From NCBI RefSeq assembly GCF_010645075.1, contig NZ_JAADZV010000009.1, positions 186,001 through 250,000 on the forward strand: a stretch of DNA of 64,000 nt, written 5' to 3'. The position numbers and the translations under genes were made by a program. The stretch is from Flavobacterium limi. GTDB lineage: Bacteria; Bacteroidota; Bacteroidia; Flavobacteriales; Flavobacteriaceae. Under the pieces are notes generated by a model. The model was not told the origin of the DNA. It made no database searches and was given only the letters and a program-made list of their open reading frames with translations. Shown piece by piece: positions 1-10,093 of this stretch. Positions within the stretch are counted from its first letter, which is position 1; each line of letters starts with the position of its first letter.

Positions 1-1
1 T

Positions 2-2350
2 GTAAGCGGTGGTGCATCTGCCAATACTGTTTTTTATTCTGGTAATGCAACAAGAGAGCCTTTCAGTTATTTTCTGAACGGAAACATTAATGTAAATGTA
101 GCAGGCTTATACAATTTACCTTTTTCATTTTCATACACCAATCAAAAACTGGGTTATGGTAAACCTGTACTGATGAACCGATTAAGCATACATCCGTCTT
201 ATAAATGGATTACAGGACATATTGGAGATGTGAGTATGACTTTTTCTCCTTATACCCTGAGCGGACATCAATTTTCAGGAGTGGGTGTTGACCTTACTCC
301 ACAGGGCAACTTTAAAATTAGTGCCATGTACGGACGTTTGTTAAAAAGAAGTGAGTATAACAATCTTTATCCCGAAATTGTACCCATTTATAAAAGGGTC
401 GGATACGGTTTTAAAACATCTTATGCTTTTGAAAAAGTGAATCTGGGCGTTACCTTTTTTAAAGCAAAAGATGAAGCCGGTTCATTATCTGCACCGGTTC
501 CTTTTGAATTAGGAGTAACTCCAAAAGACAATGCGGCCATCAGTATTGAATCTTCTTTTAAAGTATTTAAAAAAATGCAGGTATTTGCTGAATATGCCAA
601 CAGCAGCATTACTGAAGACTTACGTGCTGACGGCAATGGAACAGGAAATAGCCTCTCGTCTTTCTTCTTAAATAAAAACAGTACTACAACCAGCTACGAT
701 GCTTTTAAAGGTCAGCTTACTTATCCTGCCGGAAAAGGTACGCTTGGACTTGGATATGAAAGAATTGACCCTAATTACAGAACTTTAGGAGGATATTATT
801 TCAATAATGATCTGGAAAATATTACAGTGAATGCTACTCAGAATATATTAAAGGACAAAGTTTCACTAGCCTTAAACCTTGGTCTTCAAAAAGACAATCT
901 GGACAAACAAAAACAAAGCCAGATGAAACGTGTGGTATCTTCTGTTACAGCCGATTTCAGGCCTAATGAAAAATTAAACCTGAATGTAAACTACTCTAAT
1001 TTTCAGTCTTATACCAACAGCCGAAACCAGTTTGACTATATCAATCAGGTTTCTGATTATGATTATCTGGATACCTTAAATTTCAGGCAGGTCAATCAAA
1101 ATGCTGCATTAAATATCAACTATCTGATAAAAAGTGACAAGCGCCTGAAAAAAGCCATAAATGCTAATTTTTCTATGCAGGATGCCGTAAACCAGCAACA
1201 AGGAAGAACAATAGAAGGAGGCGCTTCTACCTACTACAACTCGGGTATTGCTTACACTGTAGGTTATCCTGAAAAAGATTTGAATTTTACAGGATCCTTA
1301 AACAATACTTACGGGAAGACTGATTCCGGGAAAAATCTCATAATTGGGCCAACGATTGGTGCCTCAAAGCTCTTTTTTGACAAAAAACTGACCACTAATG
1401 CTTCTACAAGCTACAATACCAGTTATAACAATGGTGATAAACAAAATGACATCATCAATTTCAGGTTAAACGGATCTTATATTTATCTTCAAAACCACAA
1501 TTTCAATATGGGTGTAATTGCTTTATTCAGTAATTCAGCAACCCAAAAGAATAATGATCTTACAGCAACCTTAGCCTATACGTATTCCTTTGATAAAATT
1601 AAAATGCGTCCAAAAAGAGAACCTCTTCCGGAAAATCAGGATAAAACAGCTTCTGCACCTGTCTTAAAAATCAATTTTAAGAATCAGCTATTTGAAGGAA
1701 CCCGTGAAGATATTATAGCCCAGCTGAAAGAAAAACAACTTTCTTTAAATTCTTTGCCAATAGCCGAAAAAGAGCATTTAGAGCATTTAATAACACTGGC
1801 TTCCCTTACGCCTGACGATAAGGAACTGAAGGAAAAAGTGCTGGATTATCTGGAAGCATTTAACGAAGAAAAAGAGAATTCAGAAAAATACAACACTTAT
1901 TTAGCTGAAACTGCCCAGAAACTCGAAAAAGAAATGAGCCAAAAAGATGAAAGTCTTGAAAATGCTTACACAGCAGCTATTGGAAGAGTAAACAGTCACC
2001 CGCTTCATAATATAAAAGAAACCGATATTACTGACAGAACCAGCTATAATTCATATTTAAAACTGGTAGAAAGAAGCAACAACAGCCGCAACCAACTGAA
2101 AAACCACCGATGGATGCTTCGTGAAATGGCGATACTTTCTAAAATCCCTTCACAAGAAATCCAGCAAAATGAAAATGCAGCCGAATTCAGCAAACAAAAT
2201 ATTGAAGCCATTTTTAAATTGATTAAAGAAAAAAAGAATGCATCCGAAATAGTGGACGCCATCGAACTAAAAATAATTCCGTTTTATCATGATCTGGCAG
2301 TTCAAAATGCCTCAAATGATGAAATTGATTTAAAATATATTCAAAAATAA
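2..2350 (+). CDS. Outer-membrane beta-barrel protein, 5' end outside window
   Basis: The reading frame is open to the left edge of the window, so the protein starts upstream; the first in-window ATG (173) is internal. The visible part has alternating aromatic and polar beta-strand segments typical of a Bacteroidota outer-membrane barrel up to about position 1600. A charged helical, partly coiled-coil tail of some 240 residues follows (roughly 1620-2350). It ends 32 bp before the giant secreted protein on the same strand, so the two are probably co-transcribed. I infer that it anchors, exports or folds its neighbour at the outer membrane; no known family name is certain. Gene and barrel nature are well supported; the role is inference. 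Confidence 0.75.
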   Translation, partial: VSGGASANTVFYSGNATREPFSYFLNGNINVNVAGLYNLPFSFSYTNQKLGYGKPVLMNRLSIHPSYKWITGHIGDVSMTFSPYTLSGHQFSGVGVDLTPQGNFKISAMYGRLLKRSEYNNLYPEIVPIYKRVGYGFKTSYAFEKVNLGVTFFKAKDEAGSLSAPVPFELGVTPKDNAAISIESSFKVFKKMQVFAEYANSSITEDLRADGNGTGNSLSSFFLNKNSTTTSYDAFKGQLTYPAGKGTLGLGYERIDPNYRTLGGYYFNNDLENITVNATQNILKDKVSLALNLGLQKDNLDKQKQSQMKRVVSSVTADFRPNEKLNLNVNYSNFQSYTNSRNQFDYINQVSDYDYLDTLNFRQVNQNAALNINYLIKSDKRLKKAINANFSMQDAVNQQQGRTIEGGASTYYNSGIAYTVGYPEKDLNFTGSLNNTYGKTDSGKNLIIGPTIGASKLFFDKKLTTNASTSYNTSYNNGDKQNDIINFRLNGSYIYLQNHNFNMGVIALFSNSATQKNNDLTATLAYTYSFDKIKMRPKREPLPENQDKTASAPVLKINFKNQLFEGTREDIIAQLKEKQLSLNSLPIAEKEHLEHLITLASLTPDDKELKEKVLDYLEAFNEEKENSEKYNTYLAETAQKLEKEMSQKDESLENAYTAAIGRVNSHPLHNIKETDITDRTSYNSYLKLVERSNNSRNQLKNHRWMLREMAILSKIPSQEIQQNENAAEFSKQNIEAIFKLIKEKKNASEIVDAIELKIIPFYHDLAVQNASNDEIDLKYIQK

Positions 2351-2382
2351 AGTACATACCAGGATATTAAACCGTCAAAATA

Positions 2383-5300
2383 ATGGACAAGCCTAACTTA
2401 CCTAAAATGTTAAAAAAAATATATCTGTACCTATTGCTGTTAAGCTCTTTTGCCAGCTTTGAGAGCTATGCACAGAGTTATCCCATATCGGTATCAACAC
2501 AAATCAAGCAGCCCTCTCCTATTTATCTAAGCCATTATGCCGATGCATCTACAATTAACAGTTCGATAAAAATTCAGATTGTTTTAAACGATTTAACCAT
2601 TTCGAACCGACAGGTAAAACTGAAAATTTACTTTCAGGGCAACGGAATATCGTTTAACACCAATGATTTTGTTACAGGTGCCCGTCCGCTGTATCTAGAA
2701 GGAGGAGTTCCGTTACAGTTGACTAATGTAGATCTGGCTCCTTACTTTGAATATCAAAACCTTCTGGGACTTACTCCTAATCAGTATGCACAGCCTTTAC
2801 CGGAAGGGCTTTACAATATTTATGTAGAAGTATATGATTTTGCTACCGGCAGAAAGCTTTCTAATAAAACCGGCACCAATACTATTATTTTCCAGAACGA
2901 TCCTCCATTTTTGAATCTGCCTTTGAATAATGCTTCTTTCATGCAGCAAAATATTCAGAATATTGTTTTCGGCTGGACGCCAAGAAGCATCAATGTCAGC
3001 AATGTAGAATACGAATTCTCACTAGTAGAAATCTGGGACAAATACACTCCCATTCAAAATGCATTTGCCTACTCTCCCCCATTGTATACTACTACCACAA
3101 GAAACACAACACTGCAATACGGCATTAATGAACCGCAGTTGATTCCCGGAAAAAAATACGCATGGCGTATCAAAGCGAAGGCTATTTTTGGTGCCGAAGA
3201 AATAGGTGTTTTCAAAAATAACGGATACAGCGAAATTTTTTCTTTCGATTACGAAACCTATTGTACTGCACCTCTTGGTATAGCAACTTCAGGAGTTAGT
3301 GAAAATCAGGCCAAAATAACCTGGAGCGGCAATATCGATAATTATGATTATCAGGTCAATTACCGTGAAAAAAATGCAGATTCAGAATGGTATAAACTCG
3401 TTACACCAAGGGAAAATTTAACGCTAAGCAACCTAAAACCAAATGCTGTTTACGAATACACCGTAGGAGCATCATGCGAAGTTGGAAAATATACCCATAG
3501 CACGATTAAGGAATTTACAACCCTTGTTAAAGACGAAATTGCTTTTCAGGGCTGTGGTATCAAACCGGATCCTAAAGATCTGTCTAATAAAAATCCTCTG
3601 CCTGAGCTATTCCCTAATGATGTTGTTACTGCAGGTGATTTTCCTATTGTAGTCCTTAATAGTACTGGAAGCAACGGAACTTTTACTGGTGACGGTTATG
3701 TAACGCTTCCCTTCTTAGAGAAATTCAGAAAGCTGATTGATGCTGCTGATGCCCTGGGAGGTGAAAAGATCAACATTGGTCAGTTCTCCCGTATCAAAAT
3801 TACTTTCAAAGATATTGGTGTCAACACCGACTTTAAACTGATTTCGGGTGAGATTGTGGCTAGTTATGACAAAGATAACTGGGATAAAATGCTCGATGTC
3901 GATAAAATTACTAATGATATTGCCGGAAGCAACGGTAAACCTATTGAAGGCAAGTTAGCATATGAAGTAAAAGAAGACGGAGTTACATTGAATTCGGATG
4001 GCAGTACCACCATCAAAGGTACTAATGGCGAATCGACCACATTGCCTAAATCAGTTTATGATCAGGTTTATATTGATAAAAGCGGTGATGTAGTCAATAT
4101 TCCGGCTAATGGCAGCGGTGCACCTACCTTTATCAAATCTGCAGAAGGCGGTAGAGCTATTGCGGCAAACACCAACGGAATTTCGAGCAGCGGAGAGGTA
4201 ACACAAATATCCTCTTCTGATGTTTCAGTTACTTTTGAGGACGGCCCTAAAGCCCTTTACGCTTTTGATGAATTGCCTGATTCTGGCTCTGAAAAGCTTA
4301 AAGCTACTTATGAAACCATTAAAACAAAAGATGGAAATGTCTATAACGTAAACTACAAAGCGGTTTCAGATTTAAATGGTCCTGATATCTTAATTGCAGA
4401 AGCCGATTTTGAAAACGGAAAAACCAAAGACGATATTGTTTTTAAAACCAATACCGGCTCCTCTGTTGATGTAAAATGGAAAAGTGCTACGAAAGCTGAG
4501 ATCACACTTAAACGAACATTAAACTTCTCTAAAGAAAGCATCATTGCAACGGTAAAAGGTGCAAAAGAGAAAGATTCTAAAGATGCCGCCAAAACTATTG
4601 ACGGAAAATCAGACATTGCCGGTAAAGTTAATATCTGGCAATTGACCAAAAAGCCTGTTATAAATATCACTCTTTTAAGTGTAAACGGAGCCACTACTCC
4701 TGATGTTAATGAGGCAAAAACTTTCCTTAATGAAGTCTATAACAAAGTTGGGATTAAGTTTGATGTTACTACCCAAAAGGTTGCTATTGGTTCATTACCA
4801 GATGAAATACAATGTGGAGATAGTGGAGCATTGGAACTTTATACCGATGACCAAAACAATATCATCAGCCAGATAGAATCCAATGCTGACTTTAAATACA
4901 ACGATAAAACCTATTATGTTTTATATACAGGAAAGTCAGGTGGAAATGGTTATAAAGGTTTTATGCCTTTGGGAAGTCAGTATGCTTTTGTATTTAACAA
5001 TGGTACTTTAAAAACTGCTGCACACGAATTAGGTCACGGTATTTTTGGTCTGAAACACCCATTCTCAACTGATGCAGAATCAGGAAAAACGGATCTTTTA
5101 ATGGATTACGGAGACGGTACTATACTGTCTCATAACGACTGGGATATTATTCACAGTGGTGGGTGGAAGTTTTATGGATTTCAGAAGAGTTCTTCTGGGG
5201 CTTTGGCGGGAGGGTTTGGACTTACACCTAACTGGAAATTTGTAAGAACTAATGAAACTACAATACTTTCTGGAGGGCTAGTCCCAATAGTTCCTGAAGG

Positions 5301-8256
5301 AATGTTAGGGGGTTTCGAAAGTTCAGAAAATGGCAAAACCGTAAATTATATATGGAATACTACAAGTAACACATATAAAGTTGATGGGACTGGTGAAGAT
5401 TATCCTGAAATGAATTATAAAACTAAAATTGAAGAAAAATATGAAAAAACAACGGTTTTTTGGCTAATTTATAAAAATAATGAAGATTGTAGTAAAAGAA
5501 AATATATTAGAACATATTATGATCAAATAAAAACTGACCTTGCTAAAAAAGACTTGACAGACTATATCACCAAAATCAACAAAATTGAAAAAACAGATAA
5601 GTTAAAAATTTACTCTAGTACGTTAGGTTGTGTTGGTAATAGTGGCACAGGCAATGGTAATGGTACCGACGAACAAAGACTAAAAGACCTTATTAGTAAA
5701 CTTGATGCAAAAATTGGTGATGATGCAGTTGCTTCTGAAGTAATAATTTTAGATAAAAACGATCCTAAATACAAAGAAAAATTAGCCGACGCTTTAAAAA
5801 AAGCTTCTTATATACTAGCTACTTATGATAGTACTGGAAAAGAAACTTTAAAACTACAATACCAATTACAAATTCCTAAATCAATTAAGGATCTATTTCC
5901 TGATTTCAAAACTTCAGACAATTGTATGGTAGATTACATAAATAGTAGTCTAACAAAACTTCATGAGAATGTAATATATAAAAACATGAAGCCTTCTGAT
6001 CAGGCTGCTGTCGAAATTTGTACTGTATTCTATCAGGGATTCTTTGGTATGTGGTATTGTGCTACAAATGAAGAAAGTATTGCAAATGCAGGTGGAGTAG
6101 AGCAATATTTAGCAGGGGCAACTCATGAAGCCATTGCAATGATTGATGTAGTTCTTCTAGTTGACGGTTTAGCTACTTTAGTAAAAGAAGGTTTAAAAGC
6201 AAATCTTCAGGGTTACGTAAAATATTATGAAAATTTAAAATCAATTAGTACTACTATTAACAAAGGCGGTCAATTAGAACCAAAGCAGATAATAAATGTA
6301 GTATTGATACCACCTTACAATACGTACTCTGAAACCATCGATAAGGCAATAAAAATTGGAAATGAATTCAAAAAAACTTATTTCACTGAATGTGATAAAA
6401 CTATATTAAAAACAGGAAAAGTTGCGGATATCTGTTATTACCGTTATGGGCAATTGACTGTAATGATTGTTCCAATTCTGTATACAGCTGGAGAATATGC
6501 TGTAGCAAAAATTAGCCAGATTGCTAAAATGTCTAAAATAAGTGTTTCGCTTACTGAAAATGCTTTGATGCTGAATGAAAAATTAGCGGCCAAAGGAGTC
6601 ACTCTAATGGAAGCAGAAGGAAAAACGCTTATTAAAAATGCTACAACCGGAGAAACTATAGCTACTGTTGAAAGTAAAGCCTTAAAAGATATTGAAAATG
6701 CTTTAGATGATTTGAGTGACCTTAATAGTGGTGCAAAAATAATTAGTTTAGTTGATGAGATGCCTATTAAAGGGACCCCAAATTCCGCAGGAGTTTCTTT
6801 TGAAAACGCTAGTACTCCAATAAGGCAACTAAATCAGCAAGGAAATGTGATTACAAATAATGCTTTCCAAAATTTTAGTGCTTATGACGGAAATGCTGCA
6901 TACGCCCTACAAGATATAGCAGAGGTCGGAATTGCAAAAGAAGGGAAACTTATTCAAATGTATCCAACAGACCCGGTAACTAAAATTATACCTGAAGTTA
7001 AAAATGTACCAGTTATACAACTGGTACCATACAAACTTACTTCTTTTAAAGGAAAAGAAGGTATCATTGAACTAATTGTAGCAGAAACAGAATCCGTAAA
7101 AGGTGTAGTTCAGATTGTATATGCTTCGGCAGTAGTGGCCAAAAAATTAAAAGAAGAGGAAGAGAAGAAAGATAAGTGTACCGTATGTGTTAAACATGAT
7201 CAGGCTACATGCAAAAAATTTGAGCAACTACAAGCTAAAGTTGGTGCACATGCCGCCATAGCTAAACTATGTGTTGGTTTAACTGCAATAAATGCAAATC
7301 CGGTAATAACTGAATTATTGAATTGGGATAAAGATCAAATCTTATTATTTTTTAATGATGTAACCGGTACAACTACTGCATCAACACCGCAACTAAGGGA
7401 TAACATACCGCAAATAAATATTAATGTTGTAAATGCATGGCAAATATTAAGCGTTTACCCTGTTCATCGAAAAAATATGGATTACATTAACCAGATAGTT
7501 TCCATGCTAACAGATACTAAAGTGCAAAACAATTTAAATCAGGGAACCGATAATTATAAAGTCATGTTAACAAAAGTGGTAAAAAACCACAATGTCCTAA
7601 CCCCACAAACTAAGTTTAATAACAGTGTGGCGTTAATTGAATATTTAAAAGCATTAAAACTACTGATTGATAATTATGATGGTGTCTCTGGCTTTAAAGA
7701 AAGCTTGAGCCCGCTTAAAACACAAACCCAAAATGGTTTTGATGGGATGTGGTTTGGCATACAGCAAATGAATACACTAAGTGCAGATGATGTGGCAAGA
7801 GTAGATTTAGATTTTGATGAAATACTTGATTGCGGTACAGCTACTAATCCTTCTTCTTGTAAGTTTGATGTAGAAATGCGAAGTGGCAATCCTAAGTGGT
7901 ATGAATATAAAAGTTATGCAGAAGCAAGTATTCCTAAATTTAGCCAATTAAAAGCGTACTTTAGTCGTATTAATAGTATCAATCAATTGGAATATGTATT
8001 TGAACAAAGAAAAGCAGGAACAGAAGATGCTGTCAAGCTAAAATTTCAGAACTTCTTGTGCAGTGGTTGTAGTACAGAAACTCCAAGCTTGAGTGCTAAA
8101 GGAAATGAATTGTTTGAAGTTATTTGGAACAATGTGAGCTTAAGACAAATTTTGTTTGATTTATCTGACACAGCTACAAAAGCTCCTAAAGAACAATTCA
8201 AGGAGATTATTAGTGAAACTGAAAATGATTTTTACGATTTTATCAAAGTAAGGTAA
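2383..8256 (+). CDS. Giant secreted multidomain protein: Fn3, metallopeptidase, C-terminal nuclease-like toxin tip
   Basis: This encodes 1957 residues. A signal peptide begins at Met9 (MLKKIYLYLLLL, cleavage near SYAQS), so 2407 is a plausible alternative start. A fibronectin type III-like domain lies near residues 294-382. A zinc-peptidase motif HELGHGIFGLKH lies at 881-892, with a Met-turn-like LLMDYGDG about 20 residues later. The C-terminal half is alpha-rich and AT-rich. Near the end, D1829, E1841 and K1843 (FDVEM then YEYKSY) form a D-x11-E-x-K pattern of PD-(D/E)XK nuclease toxins, followed by a helical segment. There is no T9SS sorting domain. The architecture matches polymorphic toxins: delivery region, processing peptidase, variable toxic tip. 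The downstream gene, 2 bp away, fits an immunity protein. Toxin activity is inferred, not shown. Confidence 0.7.
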   Translation: MDKPNLPKMLKKIYLYLLLLSSFASFESYAQSYPISVSTQIKQPSPIYLSHYADASTINSSIKIQIVLNDLTISNRQVKLKIYFQGNGISFNTNDFVTGARPLYLEGGVPLQLTNVDLAPYFEYQNLLGLTPNQYAQPLPEGLYNIYVEVYDFATGRKLSNKTGTNTIIFQNDPPFLNLPLNNASFMQQNIQNIVFGWTPRSINVSNVEYEFSLVEIWDKYTPIQNAFAYSPPLYTTTTRNTTLQYGINEPQLIPGKKYAWRIKAKAIFGAEEIGVFKNNGYSEIFSFDYETYCTAPLGIATSGVSENQAKITWSGNIDNYDYQVNYREKNADSEWYKLVTPRENLTLSNLKPNAVYEYTVGASCEVGKYTHSTIKEFTTLVKDEIAFQGCGIKPDPKDLSNKNPLPELFPNDVVTAGDFPIVVLNSTGSNGTFTGDGYVTLPFLEKFRKLIDAADALGGEKINIGQFSRIKITFKDIGVNTDFKLISGEIVASYDKDNWDKMLDVDKITNDIAGSNGKPIEGKLAYEVKEDGVTLNSDGSTTIKGTNGESTTLPKSVYDQVYIDKSGDVVNIPANGSGAPTFIKSAEGGRAIAANTNGISSSGEVTQISSSDVSVTFEDGPKALYAFDELPDSGSEKLKATYETIKTKDGNVYNVNYKAVSDLNGPDILIAEADFENGKTKDDIVFKTNTGSSVDVKWKSATKAEITLKRTLNFSKESIIATVKGAKEKDSKDAAKTIDGKSDIAGKVNIWQLTKKPVINITLLSVNGATTPDVNEAKTFLNEVYNKVGIKFDVTTQKVAIGSLPDEIQCGDSGALELYTDDQNNIISQIESNADFKYNDKTYYVLYTGKSGGNGYKGFMPLGSQYAFVFNNGTLKTAAHELGHGIFGLKHPFSTDAESGKTDLLMDYGDGTILSHNDWDIIHSGGWKFYGFQKSSSGALAGGFGLTPNWKFVRTNETTILSGGLVPIVPEGMLGGFESSENGKTVNYIWNTTSNTYKVDGTGEDYPEMNYKTKIEEKYEKTTVFWLIYKNNEDCSKRKYIRTYYDQIKTDLAKKDLTDYITKINKIEKTDKLKIYSSTLGCVGNSGTGNGNGTDEQRLKDLISKLDAKIGDDAVASEVIILDKNDPKYKEKLADALKKASYILATYDSTGKETLKLQYQLQIPKSIKDLFPDFKTSDNCMVDYINSSLTKLHENVIYKNMKPSDQAAVEICTVFYQGFFGMWYCATNEESIANAGGVEQYLAGATHEAIAMIDVVLLVDGLATLVKEGLKANLQGYVKYYENLKSISTTINKGGQLEPKQIINVVLIPPYNTYSETIDKAIKIGNEFKKTYFTECDKTILKTGKVADICYYRYGQLTVMIVPILYTAGEYAVAKISQIAKMSKISVSLTENALMLNEKLAAKGVTLMEAEGKTLIKNATTGETIATVESKALKDIENALDDLSDLNSGAKIISLVDEMPIKGTPNSAGVSFENASTPIRQLNQQGNVITNNAFQNFSAYDGNAAYALQDIAEVGIAKEGKLIQMYPTDPVTKIIPEVKNVPVIQLVPYKLTSFKGKEGIIELIVAETESVKGVVQIVYASAVVAKKLKEEEEKKDKCTVCVKHDQATCKKFEQLQAKVGAHAAIAKLCVGLTAINANPVITELLNWDKDQILLFFNDVTGTTTASTPQLRDNIPQININVVNAWQILSVYPVHRKNMDYINQIVSMLTDTKVQNNLNQGTDNYKVMLTKVVKNHNVLTPQTKFNNSVALIEYLKALKLLIDNYDGVSGFKESLSPLKTQTQNGFDGMWFGIQQMNTLSADDVARVDLDFDEILDCGTATNPSSCKFDVEMRSGNPKWYEYKSYAEASIPKFSQLKAYFSRINSINQLEYVFEQRKAGTEDAVKLKFQNFLCSGCSTETPSLSAKGNELFEVIWNNVSLRQILFDLSDTATKAPKEQFKEIISETENDFYDFIKVR

Positions 8257-8258
8257 TC

Positions 8259-9275
8259 ATGTATAAAAAAATTGAAGAAAAAAAAAAAATAAAGAATTTT
8301 TTGTGTTTAAATAAAATTCTTGCTTATACACTTGATAATGTTTTTTTTATTAATGGAGATCAATATAATATTGCTCCGATACTATTAAAATTCGATATTA
8401 CTAAGAACAATGTTTGGTTGAAAGATGAGAATTGGGAAAACTACCTAATAAATATTAATGAGTCTATATTAACTAAATTGGATTTTAACATAGGATTAAA
8501 TGGAGAAATAAAGGACATGATTTTTATCTTTAAAAATTCAATTAGAAGTTGTTTATCCACTATTACAAATAAGATAATTATAAATGTTGGACAAGTTGAT
8601 AATATTAAATATTACATGTCGTTTGGCAATTTTATATATTGTCATATTGAAAATTATTTTATCAAATCTCTATCAGTTCTTACTGGTGAATATAAATGGA
8701 CATTAGACTTAAAACCAAGTATTCCTAAAGATGATTATATAAAAAATATATTTGGAATAGCAGAAAATCTATTATGGCTTACTACATATTGGGGAATATT
8801 GGTTGGTATTGATATTAGTAATGGAACAGTAAAACATCTTTTAAATTTTGGACACGTCGGTTTTGAAGCTCCTGACAGTAATTCATTATCAACTTATTCC
8901 TACTCTTTATTTGATGAGATTAATAAAAAACTCTGTGGAGTTTATAACAAGCAATATTGGGAAATAGATTTAACCCAACCCGAAACTGGTCTAAAAGTTT
9001 ATAACCTTACTCAAATAAATCCAGATTACTTTAAAAACGAGTGGTCAAATCCTGAAGGAATGAGGCTTGACGATAAATATATTTACTGCAGAGATATAGA
9101 AATTTCTACTATTTCAATAATAGAAAGACACAGTGGCAAAATTGTTTGGTACAAACGTATTAATGATTTAGCACCACGCCCATCAATTATTATAAACGAC
9201 ATTCAAATAGGAGATAATAATTTGTATGCATTGGATACGGGAGGCACATTACATATCTTTGAAAAACAACAATAA
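8259..9275 (+). CDS. Putative immunity protein, PQQ-like beta-propeller
   Basis: This is a 338-residue cytoplasmic-looking protein without signal peptide or membrane segment. It carries repeated blades of the PQQ/beta-propeller kind (LTGEYKWTLDL, ISNGTVKHLL, RHSGKIVWYKRI, DTGGTLHIFE). Its ATG lies 2 bp after the stop of the giant toxin-like gene, indicating translational coupling. A small gene directly behind a polymorphic toxin is normally its immunity gene; that assignment is contextual. The gene is strikingly AT-rich and has a run of 12 A at 8278-8289, within codons 7-11, a potential slippage site. A strong terminator follows at 9371. Confidence 0.6.
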   Translation: MYKKIEEKKKIKNFLCLNKILAYTLDNVFFINGDQYNIAPILLKFDITKNNVWLKDENWENYLININESILTKLDFNIGLNGEIKDMIFIFKNSIRSCLSTITNKIIINVGQVDNIKYYMSFGNFIYCHIENYFIKSLSVLTGEYKWTLDLKPSIPKDDYIKNIFGIAENLLWLTTYWGILVGIDISNGTVKHLLNFGHVGFEAPDSNSLSTYSYSLFDEINKKLCGVYNKQYWEIDLTQPETGLKVYNLTQINPDYFKNEWSNPEGMRLDDKYIYCRDIEISTISIIERHSGKIVWYKRINDLAPRPSIIINDIQIGDNNLYALDTGGTLHIFEKQQ

Positions 9276-9370
9276 ATAAAATATAAAATGCAACCCGATC
9301 GCTCGGATATACACTAAATTTCTCCGCTCTACAAAGTGTTCTCATGAAAAACGATACTGCTGATACTGCT

Positions 9371-9404
9371 GCGCAAATGTCTCTGACTTTGCGCTTTTTT
9401 TTTT
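9371..9404 (+). terminator. Rho-independent terminator of the toxin-immunity operon
   Basis: A 7-bp stem GCGCAAA/TTTGCGC (9371-9377 with 9388-9394) has a 10-base loop and is followed directly by about ten T residues. It lies 95 bp after the beta-propeller gene. Confidence 0.8.
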
Positions 9405-9416
9405 ATCTCCTCATAA

Positions 9417-9447
9417 TCCCCCGGCTAGCGCGAGCGTCCCGCTCGTG
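9417..9447 (+). repeat. Left inverted end of RAYT element
   Basis: This end contains GGCTAGCGCGAGCGTCCCGC and matches the reverse complement of the right end apart from one inserted G and one C/T difference. It can fold into a small hairpin (CGAGCG against CGCTCG), as REP sequences do. Confidence 0.8.
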
Positions 9448-9531
9448 AACACAAGGTATATTTTTTACATAACTCAAAACTATACAGTTAATAAATATAG
9501 AAGTATTTCTTACATTAGCTCAAAAAAACAA

Positions 9532-10053
9532 ATTAGCAGAAAATACAAGTTTGGAGAAAAAACCGGAGCATACTTTATAAGTTTTGCTACGGTTTACTGG
9601 ATAGATGTATTTACAACAGATGAATATTTTACATAACATTACTGAGTCATTAGATTATTGCAGAAATATAAGGCTATGGAACTTTATGGCTATTGTATCA
9701 TGACTATCCATATTCATTTGATTTTTAGATCGGCAAATGGAGATCCTTCAGGATTAATAAGAGACTTTAAAGGCTTTACATCCAGAAAAATGCTCAAAGC
9801 AATTGAAGAAAATCCACAAAAAAGCAGGAAACAATTGATGTTATGGATGTTTGAAAGATCCGGAAAGAAAAACAGCAAAGTAAAACTTAGGCAGTTTTGG
9901 CAGCAAAACAACAAATCTATTGAAATTTGGTCCTTAAAAGTTTTTGAGCAAAAATTAAATTACATCCATAACAATCCCGTTGAAACTGGCTTTGTAATAA
10001 ATCCTATAGACTGGAAATATAGCTCTGCCAGAAATTATGGAGATAATGACTAA
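9532..10053 (+). pseudogene. REP-associated tyrosine transposase (RAYT), decayed
   Basis: The frame encodes the N-terminal SRKYKFGEKTGAYFISF and, after a disruption, CIMTIHIHLIF and KLNYIHNNPV, which are the HUH and catalytic Tyr segments of the Transposase_17/RAYT family. The expected ATG before SRKYKF is ATT (9532-9534). In-frame stops occur at 9634 and 9643, but the middle segment (HNITESLDYC) reads in the +2 frame between about 9631 and 9661. One extra base near 9631 and one missing base near 9661 therefore explain the break, after which the frame is restored. The usual MPNH before HxH reads MTIH. The family assignment is firm and inactivity is very likely. Confidence 0.8.
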
Positions 10054-10093
10054 ACTATTTTAGAAATTGATATTAATTGATAATCGTTGCGGG

